A stretch of DNA of 41,687 nt. Source: Actinomycetes bacterium. Its GTDB lineage: Bacteria > Actinomycetota > Actinomycetes > JACCUZ01. Below the pieces are notes generated by a model. The model was not told the origin of the DNA, searched no databases, and saw only the letters and a program-made list of their open reading frames with translations. The stretch spans positions 1-41,687 of the forward strand of contig DATHAP010000023.1 in the NCBI GenBank assembly GCA_035489715.1, given 5' to 3'. Position numbers and translations under genes: made by a program. Shown in pieces: positions 30,839 to 39,220 of this stretch. Each line of letters starts with the position of its first letter. The first letter of the stretch is position 1.

Positions 30839-31536
30839 TGAGCGTTCCTCCGGATCGGGGTGCTGGGGAGGGTCGGGGTGCTGGGCAGGTCGGACGTCCT
30901 CGGCACGTACGTCGTGCAGACCCCGTCGCCGTGGGCGATCGTGGCCAGGCGCTGGACGTGGGTGCCGAGCAGCCGGGCAAAGACCTCGGTCTCGGCCTCG
31001 CAGAGCTCGGGGAACTGCTCGGCCACGTGGGCGACGGGGCAGTTGTGCTGGCACAGCTGCTCCCCCGGTGCGGCTGCCGCGGGGCGGGTCGAGGCGGCGT
31101 AGCCGTCGGCCGACAGCGCCTCGGCAAGGGCTTCGGCCCGGCGACCGGCCGGGGCGCCGGCGACCCGGTCGCGGTAGCGGCCCTCGAGCTCGGCGACCCG
31201 CTGCCGGGCGAACGCGGCGACCGCCTCGCGGCCGCCCCGCTCCTCGACGAAGCGCAGCGCGCTGGCGGCGAGGTCGTCGTAGGCCTGGTCGAACTCGTCG
31301 CGACCGGCGGGTGTGAGCACGAAGAGGCGGGCCGGACGGCCCCGGCCGCGGACCGCGGTGGGGCGTGGCGCGCGCTCCTCGATCAGGCCGTCGGACAGCA
31401 GGGCGTCCAGGTGGCGCCGCACGGCCGCCGGGGTGAGGCGCAGGGCCGCGGCGAGGCCGGCGGCGGTGGTGGGGCCGGTCTCGAGGATGGTGCGCGCGAC
31501 CCGGTTGCGGGTCGAGTCCTCCAGCGCGTTTTTCAC
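30835..31536 (-). CDS. sufR: SufR, iron-sulfur-sensing repressor of the suf operon
   Basis: This 233-aa regulator has an N-terminal winged HTH ([31 protein letters not shown]) with a basic wing [13 protein letters not shown]. Its C-terminal sensor carries Cys162, Cys166, Cys179 and Cys207 ([28 protein letters not shown]), fitting [4Fe-4S] binding as in SufR. SufR represses suf when its cluster is intact and releases it under iron limitation or oxidative/nitrosative stress. The GTG start lies within a candidate SufR box, so it is probably self-regulated. It is first in the operon. The tail has a repeated LPSTP. Confidence 0.92.
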   Translation of the reverse strand: MKNALEDSTRNRVARTILETGPTTAAGLAAALRLTPAAVRRHLDALLSDGLIEERAPRPTAVRGRGRPARLFVLTPAGRDEFDQAYDDLAASALRFVEERGGREAVAAFARQRVAELEGRYRDRVAGAPAGRRAEALAEALSADGYAASTRPAAAAPGEQLCQHNCPVAHVAEQFPELCEAETEVFARLLGTHVQRLATIAHGDGVCTTYVPRTSDLPSTPTLPSTPIRRNAQ

Positions 31537-31571
31537 AACACCAGTGTCGCGTTATTCGGGACCGATCGCAA
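31533..31571 (-). promoter_or_regulatory. suf operon promoter and SufR box
   Basis: On the minus strand, -35 TTGCGA (31571-31566) and -10 GACACT (31548-31543) are 17 nt apart and the GTG of sufR follows 6 nt later, a leaderless promoter. ACACTGGTGTTGTGA (31547-31533) fits ACACT-N5-TGTGA, the mycobacterial SufR operator as I recall it. It covers the end of the -10, the start site and the start codon, so binding would block polymerase. Confidence 0.7.
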
Positions 31572-31647
31572 ACGACCGGGCCATCGGGCTGCCGTGGCGT
31601 CTCTCACATCTGAGGTGCCAGCGGCCGCCCCGCCCGGCCACACTGGC

Positions 31648-32457
31648 ATGGTGAGCGAGATCCACACCCGCCCGGAGATCGCCGCAGGCCTGCGCGACCT
31701 GGGAGTCGCGCCCGGCGACCTCCTGCTGGTCCACACGTCGGTCAAGGCCCTGGGCTGGATCCCCGGCGGCGCGGTCGCCGTCGTGCAGGCCCTTCGGGAC
31801 GCGGTCGGCGCCGACGGGACGATCGTGGTGCCGACCCAGACCGCGGGCAACAGCGACCCCAGCGCCTGGCAGCACCCGCCGGTGCCGGCGGAGTGGTGGC
31901 CGGTGATCCGGGAGCACACCCCCGCGTTCGAGCCCGCCATCACGCCCAGCGAGTGGATGGGCAAGGTCCCCGAGGTGGTCCGCACCTGGCCCGGTGCCCG
32001 GCGCAGCGCGCACCCGCAGACGTCGTTCGCGGCGCTCGGCCCGCTCGCCGAGCAGGTGGTGGCCGTCCACGACCTCGACTCGCAGTGCGGCGAGCGGTCG
32101 CCGCTGGCCACCCTCGAGCGGCTCGGCGCCCGGGTGCTGGTCCTCGGGGCCGACTTCGGCTCGTGCACCGCGTTCCACCTCGCCGAGTACCGCGTGCCCG
32201 GCGCGGCTCCGACCAAGACCGACGGCGCGGCGGTCCGGACCGAGGGCGGCGGGCGGACCTGGGCGACGTACGAGGACCTGGACCTCGACGAAGACGACTT
32301 CGAGCAGATCGGCGAGGCGCTGCTGGCCACCGGGTCGGTCCGCACCGGCCGGGTAGGCGCTGCCGACTGCCACCTGGTCGAGCTGTCCACCGCGGTCGCG
32401 TTCGCGGTCGGCTGGATGACCGGGCACCGCGACCGAGGCACGCAGGGGGCCGGCTGA
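31648..32457 (+). CDS. AAC(3)-type aminoglycoside N-acetyltransferase family protein
   Basis: The 269-aa protein matches the AAC(3)/YokD antibiotic N-acetyltransferase family, which uses acetyl-CoA. Family marks are LLLVHTSVKALGWIPGGAVAVVQAL, GTIVVPTQTA, the WWPVIREHTPAFEP segment, RRSAHPQTSFAALGP (with the conserved His), [31 protein letters not shown]. Chromosomal copies in actinomycetes often lack proven aminoglycoside activity, so resistance is not implied. ATG 31648 or GTG 31651 may be the start; CACACT at 31639-31644 lies 3 and 6 nt upstream. It is divergent from sufR. Confidence 0.9.
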   Translation: MVSEIHTRPEIAAGLRDLGVAPGDLLLVHTSVKALGWIPGGAVAVVQALRDAVGADGTIVVPTQTAGNSDPSAWQHPPVPAEWWPVIREHTPAFEPAITPSEWMGKVPEVVRTWPGARRSAHPQTSFAALGPLAEQVVAVHDLDSQCGERSPLATLERLGARVLVLGADFGSCTAFHLAEYRVPGAAPTKTDGAAVRTEGGGRTWATYEDLDLDEDDFEQIGEALLATGSVRTGRVGAADCHLVELSTAVAFAVGWMTGHRDRGTQGAG

Positions 32458-32479
32458 GCACTGCCTAGACTGCCCGCCC

Positions 32480-33412
32480 GTGAGCGTCGAGCGCGGGGAC
32501 CACGCGGTCGAGCTGGTCGACCTGGTCAAGCGGTACGGCGCCCGGCCGGCCATCGACGGTCTCACCGCGGCCTTCCCGGCCGCGGCGGTGACCGCGCTGC
32601 TCGGCCCCAACGGCGCCGGCAAGACGACGACGGTGGAGATCTGCGAGGGCTACCGCACCGCGGACGCCGGCACGGTCCGCGTGCTCGGGCTCGACCCGGC
32701 GCGCGACGGGCGACGGTTGCGGCCACGGGTCGGCGTCATGCTCCAGTCCGGCGGCGTCTACCCGTCGGTCCGGGCCGCGGAGATGCTCCGGCACGTCGCC
32801 GCCCTGCACGCCGACCCGCTCGACCCCGACGGCTTGGTCGAGCGGCTCGGCCTCGGCGCGGTCAGCCGGACGCCGTACCGCCGGCTGTCCGGCGGCCAGC
32901 AGCAACGGGTCGCACTCGCCCTGGCCGTGATCGGCCGCCCGGACCTGGTCTTCCTCGACGAGCCGACCGCGGGTCTCGACCCGCAGTCCCGCCGGGCAGC
33001 CTGGGAGCTGGTGGCCGACCTGCGCCGCGACGGTGTCTCCGTTGTCCTGACCACCCACCACATGGACGAGGCGGAGCAGCTCGCCGACCACGTCGTCGTG
33101 GTCGACCGCGGACGTGTGGTCGCGGCCGGCTCCCCCGCCGACCTGACGGCGGGAGCCGTCGGATCGGTGCGCTTCCGCGCCGCCCCCGGGCTGGACCTCG
33201 CCGCGCTGGGCGCCGCACTGCCGGCGGCGACCGAGGTGCACGAGACGTCACCCGGCAGCTACCGGGTCGACGGCGAGGTGGACAGCCGCTTCGTCGCCGA
33301 CCTCACCGCCTGGTGCGCGGCCCGGGACCTCATGCCCGAGGGGCTGACCGTGGGCCGGCGCTCGCTCGAGGACGTCTTCCTCGAGCTCACCGGGTCGGAG
33401 CTGCGCGGATGA
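32480..33412 (+). CDS. ABC transporter ATPase subunit
   Basis: The 310-aa protein is the ATPase of a type-2 ABC exporter. Walker A is [19 protein letters not shown], signature [17 protein letters not shown], Walker [18 protein letters not shown], and switch His is in [19 protein letters not shown]-terminal regulatory part ends [18 protein letters not shown]. Start is GTG at 32480 with TAGACT (32466-32471) 8 nt upstream. The permease ATG overlaps its stop (ATGA). The pair sits between sufR and ctaA as in mycobacteria (Rv1457c/Rv1458c). The cargo is unknown; a heme or envelope link is only suggested by position. Confidence 0.93.
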   Translation: MSVERGDHAVELVDLVKRYGARPAIDGLTAAFPAAAVTALLGPNGAGKTTTVEICEGYRTADAGTVRVLGLDPARDGRRLRPRVGVMLQSGGVYPSVRAAEMLRHVAALHADPLDPDGLVERLGLGAVSRTPYRRLSGGQQQRVALALAVIGRPDLVFLDEPTAGLDPQSRRAAWELVADLRRDGVSVVLTTHHMDEAEQLADHVVVVDRGRVVAAGSPADLTAGAVGSVRFRAAPGLDLAALGAALPAATEVHETSPGSYRVDGEVDSRFVADLTAWCAARDLMPEGLTVGRRSLEDVFLELTGSELRG

Positions 33413-34191
33413 CCGGGCCGGGGACGTACGTCCCGCGACCCGGAGCGGCACCACTCCCCCGGATGCTGCGCGCCCAGGCCGGTCTCGAGACCCGGATGGT
33501 GTTGCGCAACGGCGAGCAGCTGCTGCTCACCGTGGTCATCCCGGTGCTGGTCCTGCTCCTCTTCGGCAGCGTCGAAGTCGTCGACCTCGGCGGCCGGTCG
33601 GAGCGCCTCGACTTCCTGGTGCCCGGGGTGCTCGCCCTGGCGGTGCTGTCCACCGCCTTCACCGGGCTGGCGATCGGCACCGGCTTCGAGCGGCGGTACG
33701 GCGCGCTGAAGCGGCTGGGCGCGACGCCGCTGCCGCGGGGCGCACTGCTGGGCGCCAAGGGGCTCGCCGTGCTGACGGTCGAGGCGCTGCAGGTCGTGCT
33801 GCTCCTGGGGGTCGCCCTGCTGCTGGGCTGGGACCCGCCGCGGGATGCCGCCGCCTGGGCCGGCGCGCTGCTGCTCCTGCTGGTGGGCACCGGCGCCTTC
33901 GCGGCGCTCGCGCTGCTGATGGCCGGCACGCTGCGCGCCGAGGCGACGCTCGCGGCGGCCAACCTGGTCTACCTGCTGCTGCTCGTCACGGGCGGCATCG
34001 CGGTGCCGCTGGACCGGTTCCCCGACGGATTGCGCCCGCTGCTCGAGCTGCTGCCGTCGGCGGCGCTGGCCGACGGACTGCGGGACTGCCTGTCCGAGGG
34101 CGCCCGGCTCCCGGTCGGCGACCTGGTGGTGCTGCTGGTGTGGGGGGCCGTCGGCTCGGTGCTGGCGGCCCGCTGGTTCCGCTGGGAGTAG
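33409..34191 (+). CDS. ABC-2 type transporter permease
   Basis: The 260-aa membrane protein has six hydrophobic spans after a Pro-rich N-terminus (LLLTVVIPVLVLLLFG, LVPGVLALAVLSTAFTGLAI, LTVEALQVVLLLGVALLLG, WAGALLLLLVGTGAFAALAL, LAAANLVYLLLLVTGGIAVPL and a last VVLLVWGAVGSVLAA). The RRYGALKRLGATPLPR loop is typical of ABC-2 permeases and contacts the ATPase. It pairs with the upstream ATPase gene through an ATGA overlap to form a dimeric exporter. The gene ends 39 nt before ctaA. Confidence 0.93.
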   Translation: MTGPGTYVPRPGAAPLPRMLRAQAGLETRMVLRNGEQLLLTVVIPVLVLLLFGSVEVVDLGGRSERLDFLVPGVLALAVLSTAFTGLAIGTGFERRYGALKRLGATPLPRGALLGAKGLAVLTVEALQVVLLLGVALLLGWDPPRDAAAWAGALLLLLVGTGAFAALALLMAGTLRAEATLAAANLVYLLLLVTGGIAVPLDRFPDGLRPLLELLPSAALADGLRDCLSEGARLPVGDLVVLLVWGAVGSVLAARWFRWE

Positions 34192-34230
34192 GGCGCCGAC
34201 CGCCGGCGGGCCGGCCCGTACGCTGGGCGC

Positions 34231-35214
34231 ATGCTCCAGCGGGTGCGGTCGTGGCGGCCGACGGAGGCGGTGCTCCGCGGCACCTTCCTCGGTGCCCTGG
34301 TGGCCAACACGGTGATCGTCGTGACGGGCGGCGCCGTGCGGCTGACCGCGTCGGGGCTCGGCTGCCCGACCTTCCCGCGGTGCACGGACGAGTCGTTGGT
34401 GGCGACCCGCGAGATGGGCGCGCACGGGGCGATCGAGTTCGGCAACCGGCTGCTCACCTTCGCGCTCTCGGCGGCGGTGCTGGCCGCGCTGGTCACCGCC
34501 TGGCGGGCCGGCCGGCGCGACCTGCTCCGCCCGGCCGGGCTCCTCCTCCTGGGCATCGTGGCGCAGGCGCTGCTCGGCGGTGTCACCGTGCTCACCGGGC
34601 TCAACCCGCTCACCGTGATGGCGCACTTCCTGCTCTCGATGGGACTGATCGCCGTGGCGGTCGTGGCCTACGAGCGGGCCGCCGGCAGGCGGGTGCCTTC
34701 GCCGGACGGGCCGGCCGCGACGTACGACCAGGCCCTCGCGGTCGGGGCGAGCATCCTGACCGCGGCGGTCGCGGCGACCCTGGCGCTCGGCACGGTCGTG
34801 ACCGGCACCGGGCCGCACTCCGGCGACAAGCAGGCCGCCGACCGGCTGCCCTTCGACCTGGAAGCGGTCACCCAGCTGCACGCTGACGCGGTGTTCCTGG
34901 TGCTCGGGCTGACCATCGGGCTGGTGGTCGCGGCCGTCGCGGCGCGGGCACCACGGCTGCTGTCCCGGCGGCTGGCGGCGCTGCTGCTGGTTGTGCTGGC
35001 CCAGGGGCTGGTGGGCTACGTGCAGTACGTCACCGACCTGCCGGTCGCACTGGTCGCCTCGCACGTGCTCGGCGCCTGCCTGGTCTGGATCGCGACGCTG
35101 CTCGTGCTGCTCGCCGCGGTGCCTGCGCGGCGGGACGAGGGAGCCGGTCCGGCCGTCACCGACGAGGCGTCGGCCGGAAGCCCGCCAGCACGGGTCTCGG
35201 CAGCAGCGCGATGA
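34231..35214 (+). CDS. ctaA: Heme A synthase CtaA
   Basis: CtaA oxidises the methyl group of heme O to give heme A for aa3-type oxidase. The 327-aa protein has eight membrane spans. Conserved features are the paired outer Cys (GLGCPTFPRC), the Glu and first His (MGAHGAIEFGNRLL), and His in TVMAHFLLSMG, VTQLHADAVFL and LVASHVLGACL, which ligate the two hemes. Start is ATG at 34231 with TACGCT (34219-34224) 6 nt upstream, so it is leaderless. The 3' end overlaps the convergent kinase gene by 59 nt. ctaB lies about 4.8 kb away on the other strand. Confidence 0.95.
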   Translation: MLQRVRSWRPTEAVLRGTFLGALVANTVIVVTGGAVRLTASGLGCPTFPRCTDESLVATREMGAHGAIEFGNRLLTFALSAAVLAALVTAWRAGRRDLLRPAGLLLLGIVAQALLGGVTVLTGLNPLTVMAHFLLSMGLIAVAVVAYERAAGRRVPSPDGPAATYDQALAVGASILTAAVAATLALGTVVTGTGPHSGDKQAADRLPFDLEAVTQLHADAVFLVLGLTIGLVVAAVAARAPRLLSRRLAALLLVVLAQGLVGYVQYVTDLPVALVASHVLGACLVWIATLLVLLAAVPARRDEGAGPAVTDEASAGSPPARVSAAAR

Positions 35215-36031
35215 GCGGCTCCACCGCCTCGGCCACCTGAGCGGGGGTCGGCCGGTCCGCCGGCCGCGGCGCCAGACAGGAGCGGACGATCCCGAGCAGG
35301 CGGGCCGGCACGCCGTCAGGCAGGCCGCCCAAGCCGCCACCGGTGGGGGGCCGACCGGTGGCGGCGTGCACCAGGGTCGCCCCGAGCCCGTGCACGTCGG
35401 CAGCCGGGCCCACCTCGCCGGTCCACGGGTGCTCCTGCTCGGGCGCCAGGTAGCCGTCGGTGCCCACGACGTGCTGCAGGGCGGCCGCCTGCTCGACGGT
35501 CCGCGCCACGCTGAGGTCGATCAGCCGGGGCGGCGCGCCCATCACGACGTTGCCCGGCTTCACGTCGAGGTGGACCAGCCCCCGGACCCGCAGGTGGTGC
35601 AGCGCGGAGGCCAGCTCCAGAGCCAGCGGCAGCAGCTGCTCCAGGGCCAGCGGACCGTGTCGCCGGACCAGGGTGGACAGTCGCGGGCCCTCGAGGTGCT
35701 CGAGCAGCATGTGCGGCCGCGGACCGTCGAGGACCGCCCCGAGGGAGCGGACGACGACCGGATGGCGCAGCTGCTCCAGCAGGGCGGCCTCGCGCGCCAG
35801 CCCACGGCGCGCCCCGACGTCCTCGGCCCGCGACGGCCGGAGGACCTTCGCCACGGCGGCGTAATGCAGCTCCTGGTCGAACACCAGGTAGGCCTCGTAC
35901 GACGTGCCGCCGCCGAGCAGGGCGTGGACCGCCCGGCCGGGGACGAGCTCGTCCCCGGCCCGGAGGTTCCAGCTGTCGGTGCGGCTGGTGCTGATGGTGG
36001 TGACGGTGGTGACGGTCATCCGGGTCGTCAC
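35156..36031 (-). CDS. Ser/Thr protein kinase-like protein without membrane anchor
   Basis: The 291-aa protein is a Hanks-type kinase domain after a Thr/Ser-rich N-terminus. Visible are the glycine loop LGGGTSYEAYLVF, Lys62, the helix-C Glu81, the catalytic loop H154-L-D156-V-K158-P-G-N161, and GTDGYLAPEQ. The DFG motif is DLS (172-174), a loss of Phe and Gly that may weaken or alter metal binding. It has no transmembrane or sensor domain. GTG 36031 overlaps the stop of the membrane-anchored repeat protein (GTGA), so the anchored protein may be its partner or substrate. The 3' end overlaps ctaA by 59 nt. Confidence 0.85.
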   Translation of the reverse strand: MTTRMTVTTVTTISTSRTDSWNLRAGDELVPGRAVHALLGGGTSYEAYLVFDQELHYAAVAKVLRPSRAEDVGARRGLAREAALLEQLRHPVVVRSLGAVLDGPRPHMLLEHLEGPRLSTLVRRHGPLALEQLLPLALELASALHHLRVRGLVHLDVKPGNVVMGAPPRLIDLSVARTVEQAAALQHVVGTDGYLAPEQEHPWTGEVGPAADVHGLGATLVHAATGRPPTGGGLGGLPDGVPARLLGIVRSCLAPRPADRPTPAQVAEAVEPLIALLPRPVLAGFRPTPRR

Positions 36032-36489
36032 CCGCGGCCCGAGCTGGAGCCGGACCGGTCATCGTCCGAGCCGTCGTCGTCACCGCGGGTGTCGGAGCCG
36101 GAGGTGTCGACGTCGTTCGTCGGGCCGGAGGTGTCGACGTCGTTGGTCGGGCCGGACGTGTTCGCGTCGTTCGTCGGGCCGGACGTCACGGCGTCGTGCC
36201 CGGTGCGGGTTCGGGTCGACGGGTCGTCGGCACCGGGGGTCACCGAGTCGTCCTGCAGCGCGGGGGTGTCCTGCTGGACCACGCCGTCCTCCGGCGACGG
36301 GCTGTCGTCCGGGGAGGGCGTGTCGTCGGGCGAGGGGGTGTCGTCCACGGTGGTCAGGGCGGCCAGGCTGTCCTCCCGCTTGGCCGCCTGCTGGTCGTCG
36401 GGGCCGGTGGCCGCCTGCACGGTGACGAAGCCGCCCAGCCCAAGCAGGGCGGCGGCGAACGCGACAGCGGCACGGACCAGGGTGTTCAT
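36028..36489 (-). CDS. Membrane-anchored, repeat-rich acidic protein
   Basis: The 153-aa protein has an N-terminal hydrophobic segment (VRAAVAFAAALLGLGGFVTV, a signal anchor or signal peptide ending at QAA) followed by a disordered acidic region. That region has three units near D-D-T-P-S-P and then three and a half 9-residue units TSGPTNDVD, and ends in a Gly/Ser/Asp tail. No fold or family is recognisable. TGAGGAG lies 5-6 nt before the ATG. A GTTA-type repeat lies about 50-70 nt upstream, similar to one before the second anchored protein. It is first in an operon with the kinase, and it may be an outer-face sensor or spacer. Confidence 0.75.
   Translation of the reverse strand: MNTLVRAAVAFAAALLGLGGFVTVQAATGPDDQQAAKREDSLAALTTVDDTPSPDDTPSPDDSPSPEDGVVQQDTPALQDDSVTPGADDPSTRTRTGHDAVTSGPTNDANTSGPTNDVDTSGPTNDVDTSGSDTRGDDDGSDDDRSGSSSGRG
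36104..36184. repeat. 27-bp tandem repeats, three units
   Basis: Three 27-bp units, at 36104-36130, 36131-36157 and 36158-36184, differ from each other by only a few bases, and a partial fourth follows. They encode the TSGPTNDVD repeats of the anchored protein. A second set of 18-bp units, encoding D-x-P-S-P-D, lies near 36290-36350. Unit number is likely to vary between related strains. Confidence 0.85.
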
Positions 36490-36537
36490 CGGGTCTCCTC
36501 ACGTCGGGGTGTGTCTCCACGACGTTCGCGGCACCGG

Positions 36538-36557
36538 CCCTAACGCCGCCCCAACCC
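36538..36557 (-). promoter_or_regulatory. Candidate response-regulator site before the repeat protein
   Basis: On the minus strand this reads GTTGGGG-CG-GCGTTAGGG, two GTT-type half sites in direct orientation. A related GTTA repeat lies at 37118-37134 before the other anchored protein. OmpR-type regulators bind such spaced repeats. The match between the two is partial. Confidence 0.35.
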
Positions 36558-36592
36558 ACGGTCACCGCTGGGCAAGCGTCGCCCCGCGCCCG

Positions 36593-37084
36593 TCAGTCGC
36601 CCGAGTCCCCGGAGCCGCCGGGACCGGAGCCGGACGAGTCCTCGTCGACGGAGAAGGTGGGCACGCCGCCCACGCAGCGCGCCCGCACCTCGACCTCTCC
36701 GTCGCCGTCGTCGACCCGCTCGAACTTCGTCTTCGCCTCGCGCTCGGGCTCGTCGTCGAGGTCGTCGATCTCCCAGCCGACGCTCGGGGCGGCGCCGAGG
36801 GTCACCAGCCCACCGCGGCAGGTGCCGGTGACCAGCCCGCCCCGTGTCGAGACGCTGCGCTTCACCGGTCGCGGCCCCGCCGTCGTCGTCGTCGACGGCG
36901 CAGCGCTGCTCGTGGTCGGGGCAGCACTGCTCGTCGTCGGGGTCGCGGACGACGTGACGGCGTCGGCGCTCACCCCGCTGTCGGTGAAGGGGTCACCCAC
37001 CAAGCCGGCGGCGCCGAAGCCGACGCCGACGGCCGCCGCGGCGAAGAGCGTCCACACGGCGACCAGGGCGAGTCGTCGGTCCAT
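36593..37084 (-). CDS. Membrane-anchored protein with small outer domain
   Basis: The 163-aa protein has an N-terminal anchor (LALVAVWTLFAAAAVGVGFGAAGLVG), a Ser/Thr/Pro-rich linker with TSSAAP repeats (about residues 45-68), then a domain of about 70 residues with two Cys (LVTGTCRGGLVTLG and VEVRARCVGGVPTF) that could form a disulfide. The middle WEIDDLDDEPEREAKTKFE is acidic. The tail is Gly/Ser/Asp-rich. Similar proteins occur beside two-component genes in actinomycetes; I know no function. CAGACT lies 6 nt before the ATG. It is divergent from the response regulator. Confidence 0.75.
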   Translation of the reverse strand: MDRRLALVAVWTLFAAAAVGVGFGAAGLVGDPFTDSGVSADAVTSSATPTTSSAAPTTSSAAPSTTTTAGPRPVKRSVSTRGGLVTGTCRGGLVTLGAAPSVGWEIDDLDDEPEREAKTKFERVDDGDGEVEVRARCVGGVPTFSVDEDSSGSGPGGSGDSGD

Positions 37085-37117
37085 GCCCCAAGTCTGCGGC
37101 CGGTCTGCCGGTGCCGG

Positions 37118-37134
37118 GTTAAGCGGCTCCTAAC
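37118..37134. promoter_or_regulatory. GTTAAG/CCTAAC inverted repeat between anchored protein and response regulator
   Basis: GTTAAGCGGCTCCTAAC lies in the divergent gap. It is 34-50 nt upstream of the anchored protein start and about 75 nt upstream of the response regulator start. Its placement near the -35 region of the minus-strand gene suggests activation or repression by the adjacent OmpR-type regulator. A similar GTTA pair lies upstream of the repeat protein. Confidence 0.4.
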
Positions 37135-37206
37135 GTGCAGCCATCGCTGTCCCTCCCGCCCGCCGACCTGCGCTGCCGGCGGCCGGTCGAGCACTACGGT
37201 CGGCGG

Positions 37207-37902
37207 GTGGCCGTGCTGCTCCTCGTCGAGGACGACCCCCGCATCCGGACCGCCCTGACCCGGGCCCTGACCGACCGGGGGCACGCCGTCTCGTCCGAGC
37301 CGGCCGGTCTGCGGGGGCTGCAGCGGGTGCTCGACGACCCGCCCGACCTCGTGGTGCTCGACCTGGGCCTGCCCGACGTCGACGGCATCCAGCTGCTGCG
37401 CATGCTGCGGCCGGTGAGCCGGGTCCCGGTCATCGTCGCCACCGCCCGCGACGACGACGCGGCCACCGTGGCCGCGCTCGACGCCGGCGCCGACGACTAC
37501 GTCGTCAAGCCGTTCAGCGCCGAGCAGCTCGACGCGCGGATCCGCGCGGTGCTGCGCCGCACCGCGGGTGACGAAACGGTGACCCGGCTCGAGGTCGGCG
37601 ACCTGGTCGTGGACCTGCGCGCCAGGACGGTCGAGCTGGCCGGCGAGCAGCTGGAGCTGCGACCGCGGGAGTTCGACCTGCTCGCCTACCTGGCCGCGCG
37701 CCCCGGCGAGGTGGTGAGCAAGCGCACCCTGCTCGCCGAGGTGTGGCAGCAGCCGATGGGCGGTGCCGACAAGACGGTCGACGTCCACCTGTCGTGGCTG
37801 CGCCGCAAGCTCGGCGAGACGGCCAGCGAGCCTCGGCTGCTGCACAGCGTGCGTGGCGTCGGCGTCAAGCTGGTCGAGCCACCCGGCTCCGCGCCGCGAT
37901 GA
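37207..37902 (+). CDS. OmpR-family response regulator
   Basis: The 231-aa protein has a receiver domain with Asp9/Asp10, phospho-acceptor Asp52 (LVVLDLGLPDVDG) and Lys101 (YVVKPF), then an OmpR-type winged HTH (RPREFDLLAYLAARPGEVVSKRTLLAEVW and KTVDVHLSWLRRKLGE). GTG 37207 was chosen because the receiver then begins at once and TACGGT (37195-37200) lies 6 nt upstream. An in-frame start at 37135 would add 24 residues but lies before the promoter. The sensor kinase ATG overlaps its stop (ATGA). Targets probably include the two neighbouring anchored proteins. Confidence 0.93.
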   Translation: MAVLLLVEDDPRIRTALTRALTDRGHAVSSEPAGLRGLQRVLDDPPDLVVLDLGLPDVDGIQLLRMLRPVSRVPVIVATARDDDAATVAALDAGADDYVVKPFSAEQLDARIRAVLRRTAGDETVTRLEVGDLVVDLRARTVELAGEQLELRPREFDLLAYLAARPGEVVSKRTLLAEVWQQPMGGADKTVDVHLSWLRRKLGETASEPRLLHSVRGVGVKLVEPPGSAPR

Positions 37903-39137
37903 GGCGTCGGCTCGCCCTGCTGGTGGCCGCCACGACCTCGGTGGTGCTGCTCGCCTTCCTGCTGCCGGCTGCCGTCCTGGTCGCGCGCGCGGCGGAGAGC
38001 AACGCGGTGTCGCTGGCCACCGCGCGCAGCCAGTCGGTGGTGTCGGCCGTGGCGGCCGGCGCCGACGACGAGGCGGTCGCCTCCCTCGCCGACCAGCTCG
38101 CCGCCAACGGCCTGGCGGTCACCGTCGTCGACGAGACCGGCGCGACCACCCGGCCGAGGGCGACCGTGACCCGCACCGACGACAGGGCCGCGCTGATCCG
38201 CCAGCCGGTCGTGGTCGACGGGCGCACCCGGGTCGTGCAGACGGTCATCCCGCCCGACCAGCTGCGCGAGGGCGTGGCCCGTGCGCGGATCGTGCTGCTC
38301 CTCCTCGGCCTGGTGCTGATCGGGCTCTCGCTGGTGGTCGCCGACCGCCTGGCGCGACGGATCACCCGGCCGATCAGCGAGCTCGCCGACGCCGCCCACC
38401 GGCTCGGCCAGGGCGACCTGAGCACGCGGGTGGAGCCGGACGGCCCGGAGGAGGTGCGCGAGGTGGGGGCAGCGATCAACCTGCTCGCCGGGCGGATCCG
38501 CGAGCTGCTGGCCGGCGAGCGGGAGTCCGTCGCCGACCTGTCGCACCGGCTGCGCACGCCGGTCACCGCGCTCCGGCTGGAGGTGGAGTCCCTGCCCGAG
38601 GGGCCGGAGCGGGACCGACTCACCGGCTCGGTCGAGGAGCTCACTCGTGAGGTGGACCGGCTGATCCGCGAGGCCCGCCGGCCGGTCCGCGAGGGCGTGG
38701 ACGCCCGGGCCGACGCCCGGGCGGTGGTGGCCGAGCGGGTCGCCTTCTGGACCCCGCTCGCCGAGGAGGAGGGCCGCGCGGTCCGGCTGGACCTCCCCGA
38801 TCAGGCCTGCCCGGTGCGGGTCAGCCCGGCTGATCTCGAGGCGGCGCTGGACGCGCTGCTCGGCAACGTCGTCGCCCACACCCCGGAGGGGGTGGGGCTG
38901 GCGGTCCGGCTGCGGCCGCTGGCCGGCGGCGGCGGGGTCGTGGTGGTCAGCGACGAGGGACCGGGCTTCGCCGACCCGGAGGTCTTACGCCGCGGCGAGA
39001 GCCGGGCCGGCTCGACCGGTCTGGGCCTGGACATCGCCCGCCGGACAGCCGGCGCCTCGGGCGGCGAGCTCACCATCGCCCGCGCCCCAGGTGGGGGCGG
39101 CGAGGTGACCATGCGGCTCGGGCCCCCCGCCGGCTGA
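37899..39137 (+). CDS. Sensor histidine kinase
   Basis: The 412-aa membrane kinase has two spans (about residues 6-30 and 131-149) around a 100-residue outer sensor domain, then HAMP (150-202). HisKA follows with His216 in VADLSHRLRTPVTALRLE, then a HATPase domain with N-box ALLGNVVAHTPEG, SDEGPGF and STGLGLDIARR. It is the partner of the upstream response regulator, coupled by ATGA. Members of this subfamily (outer domain without known fold, DLSHRLRTP box) are common in actinomycetes and sense envelope conditions. The signal is unknown. Confidence 0.93.
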   Translation: MRRRLALLVAATTSVVLLAFLLPAAVLVARAAESNAVSLATARSQSVVSAVAAGADDEAVASLADQLAANGLAVTVVDETGATTRPRATVTRTDDRAALIRQPVVVDGRTRVVQTVIPPDQLREGVARARIVLLLLGLVLIGLSLVVADRLARRITRPISELADAAHRLGQGDLSTRVEPDGPEEVREVGAAINLLAGRIRELLAGERESVADLSHRLRTPVTALRLEVESLPEGPERDRLTGSVEELTREVDRLIREARRPVREGVDARADARAVVAERVAFWTPLAEEEGRAVRLDLPDQACPVRVSPADLEAALDALLGNVVAHTPEGVGLAVRLRPLAGGGGVVVVSDEGPGFADPEVLRRGESRAGSTGLGLDIARRTAGASGGELTIARAPGGGGEVTMRLGPPAG

Positions 39138-39220
39138 CCGACACGAGAAAACGCTTCACCAGCCTCCTCGACCTCCCGATGACCCTCGGAGACCATCGAC
39201 CCATGTCCCGGAGCGCCCCC

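Noticed and set aside
31648-32457. Aminoglycoside resistance gene claim
   Set aside because: The family is clear, but many chromosomal AAC(3)-like proteins lack this activity and nothing local (mobile element, resistance cluster) supports resistance.
33259-35340. Long minus-strand frame opposite the ABC and ctaA genes
   Set aside because: Antisense to well-supported genes; Arg/Gln/His-rich low-complexity translation.
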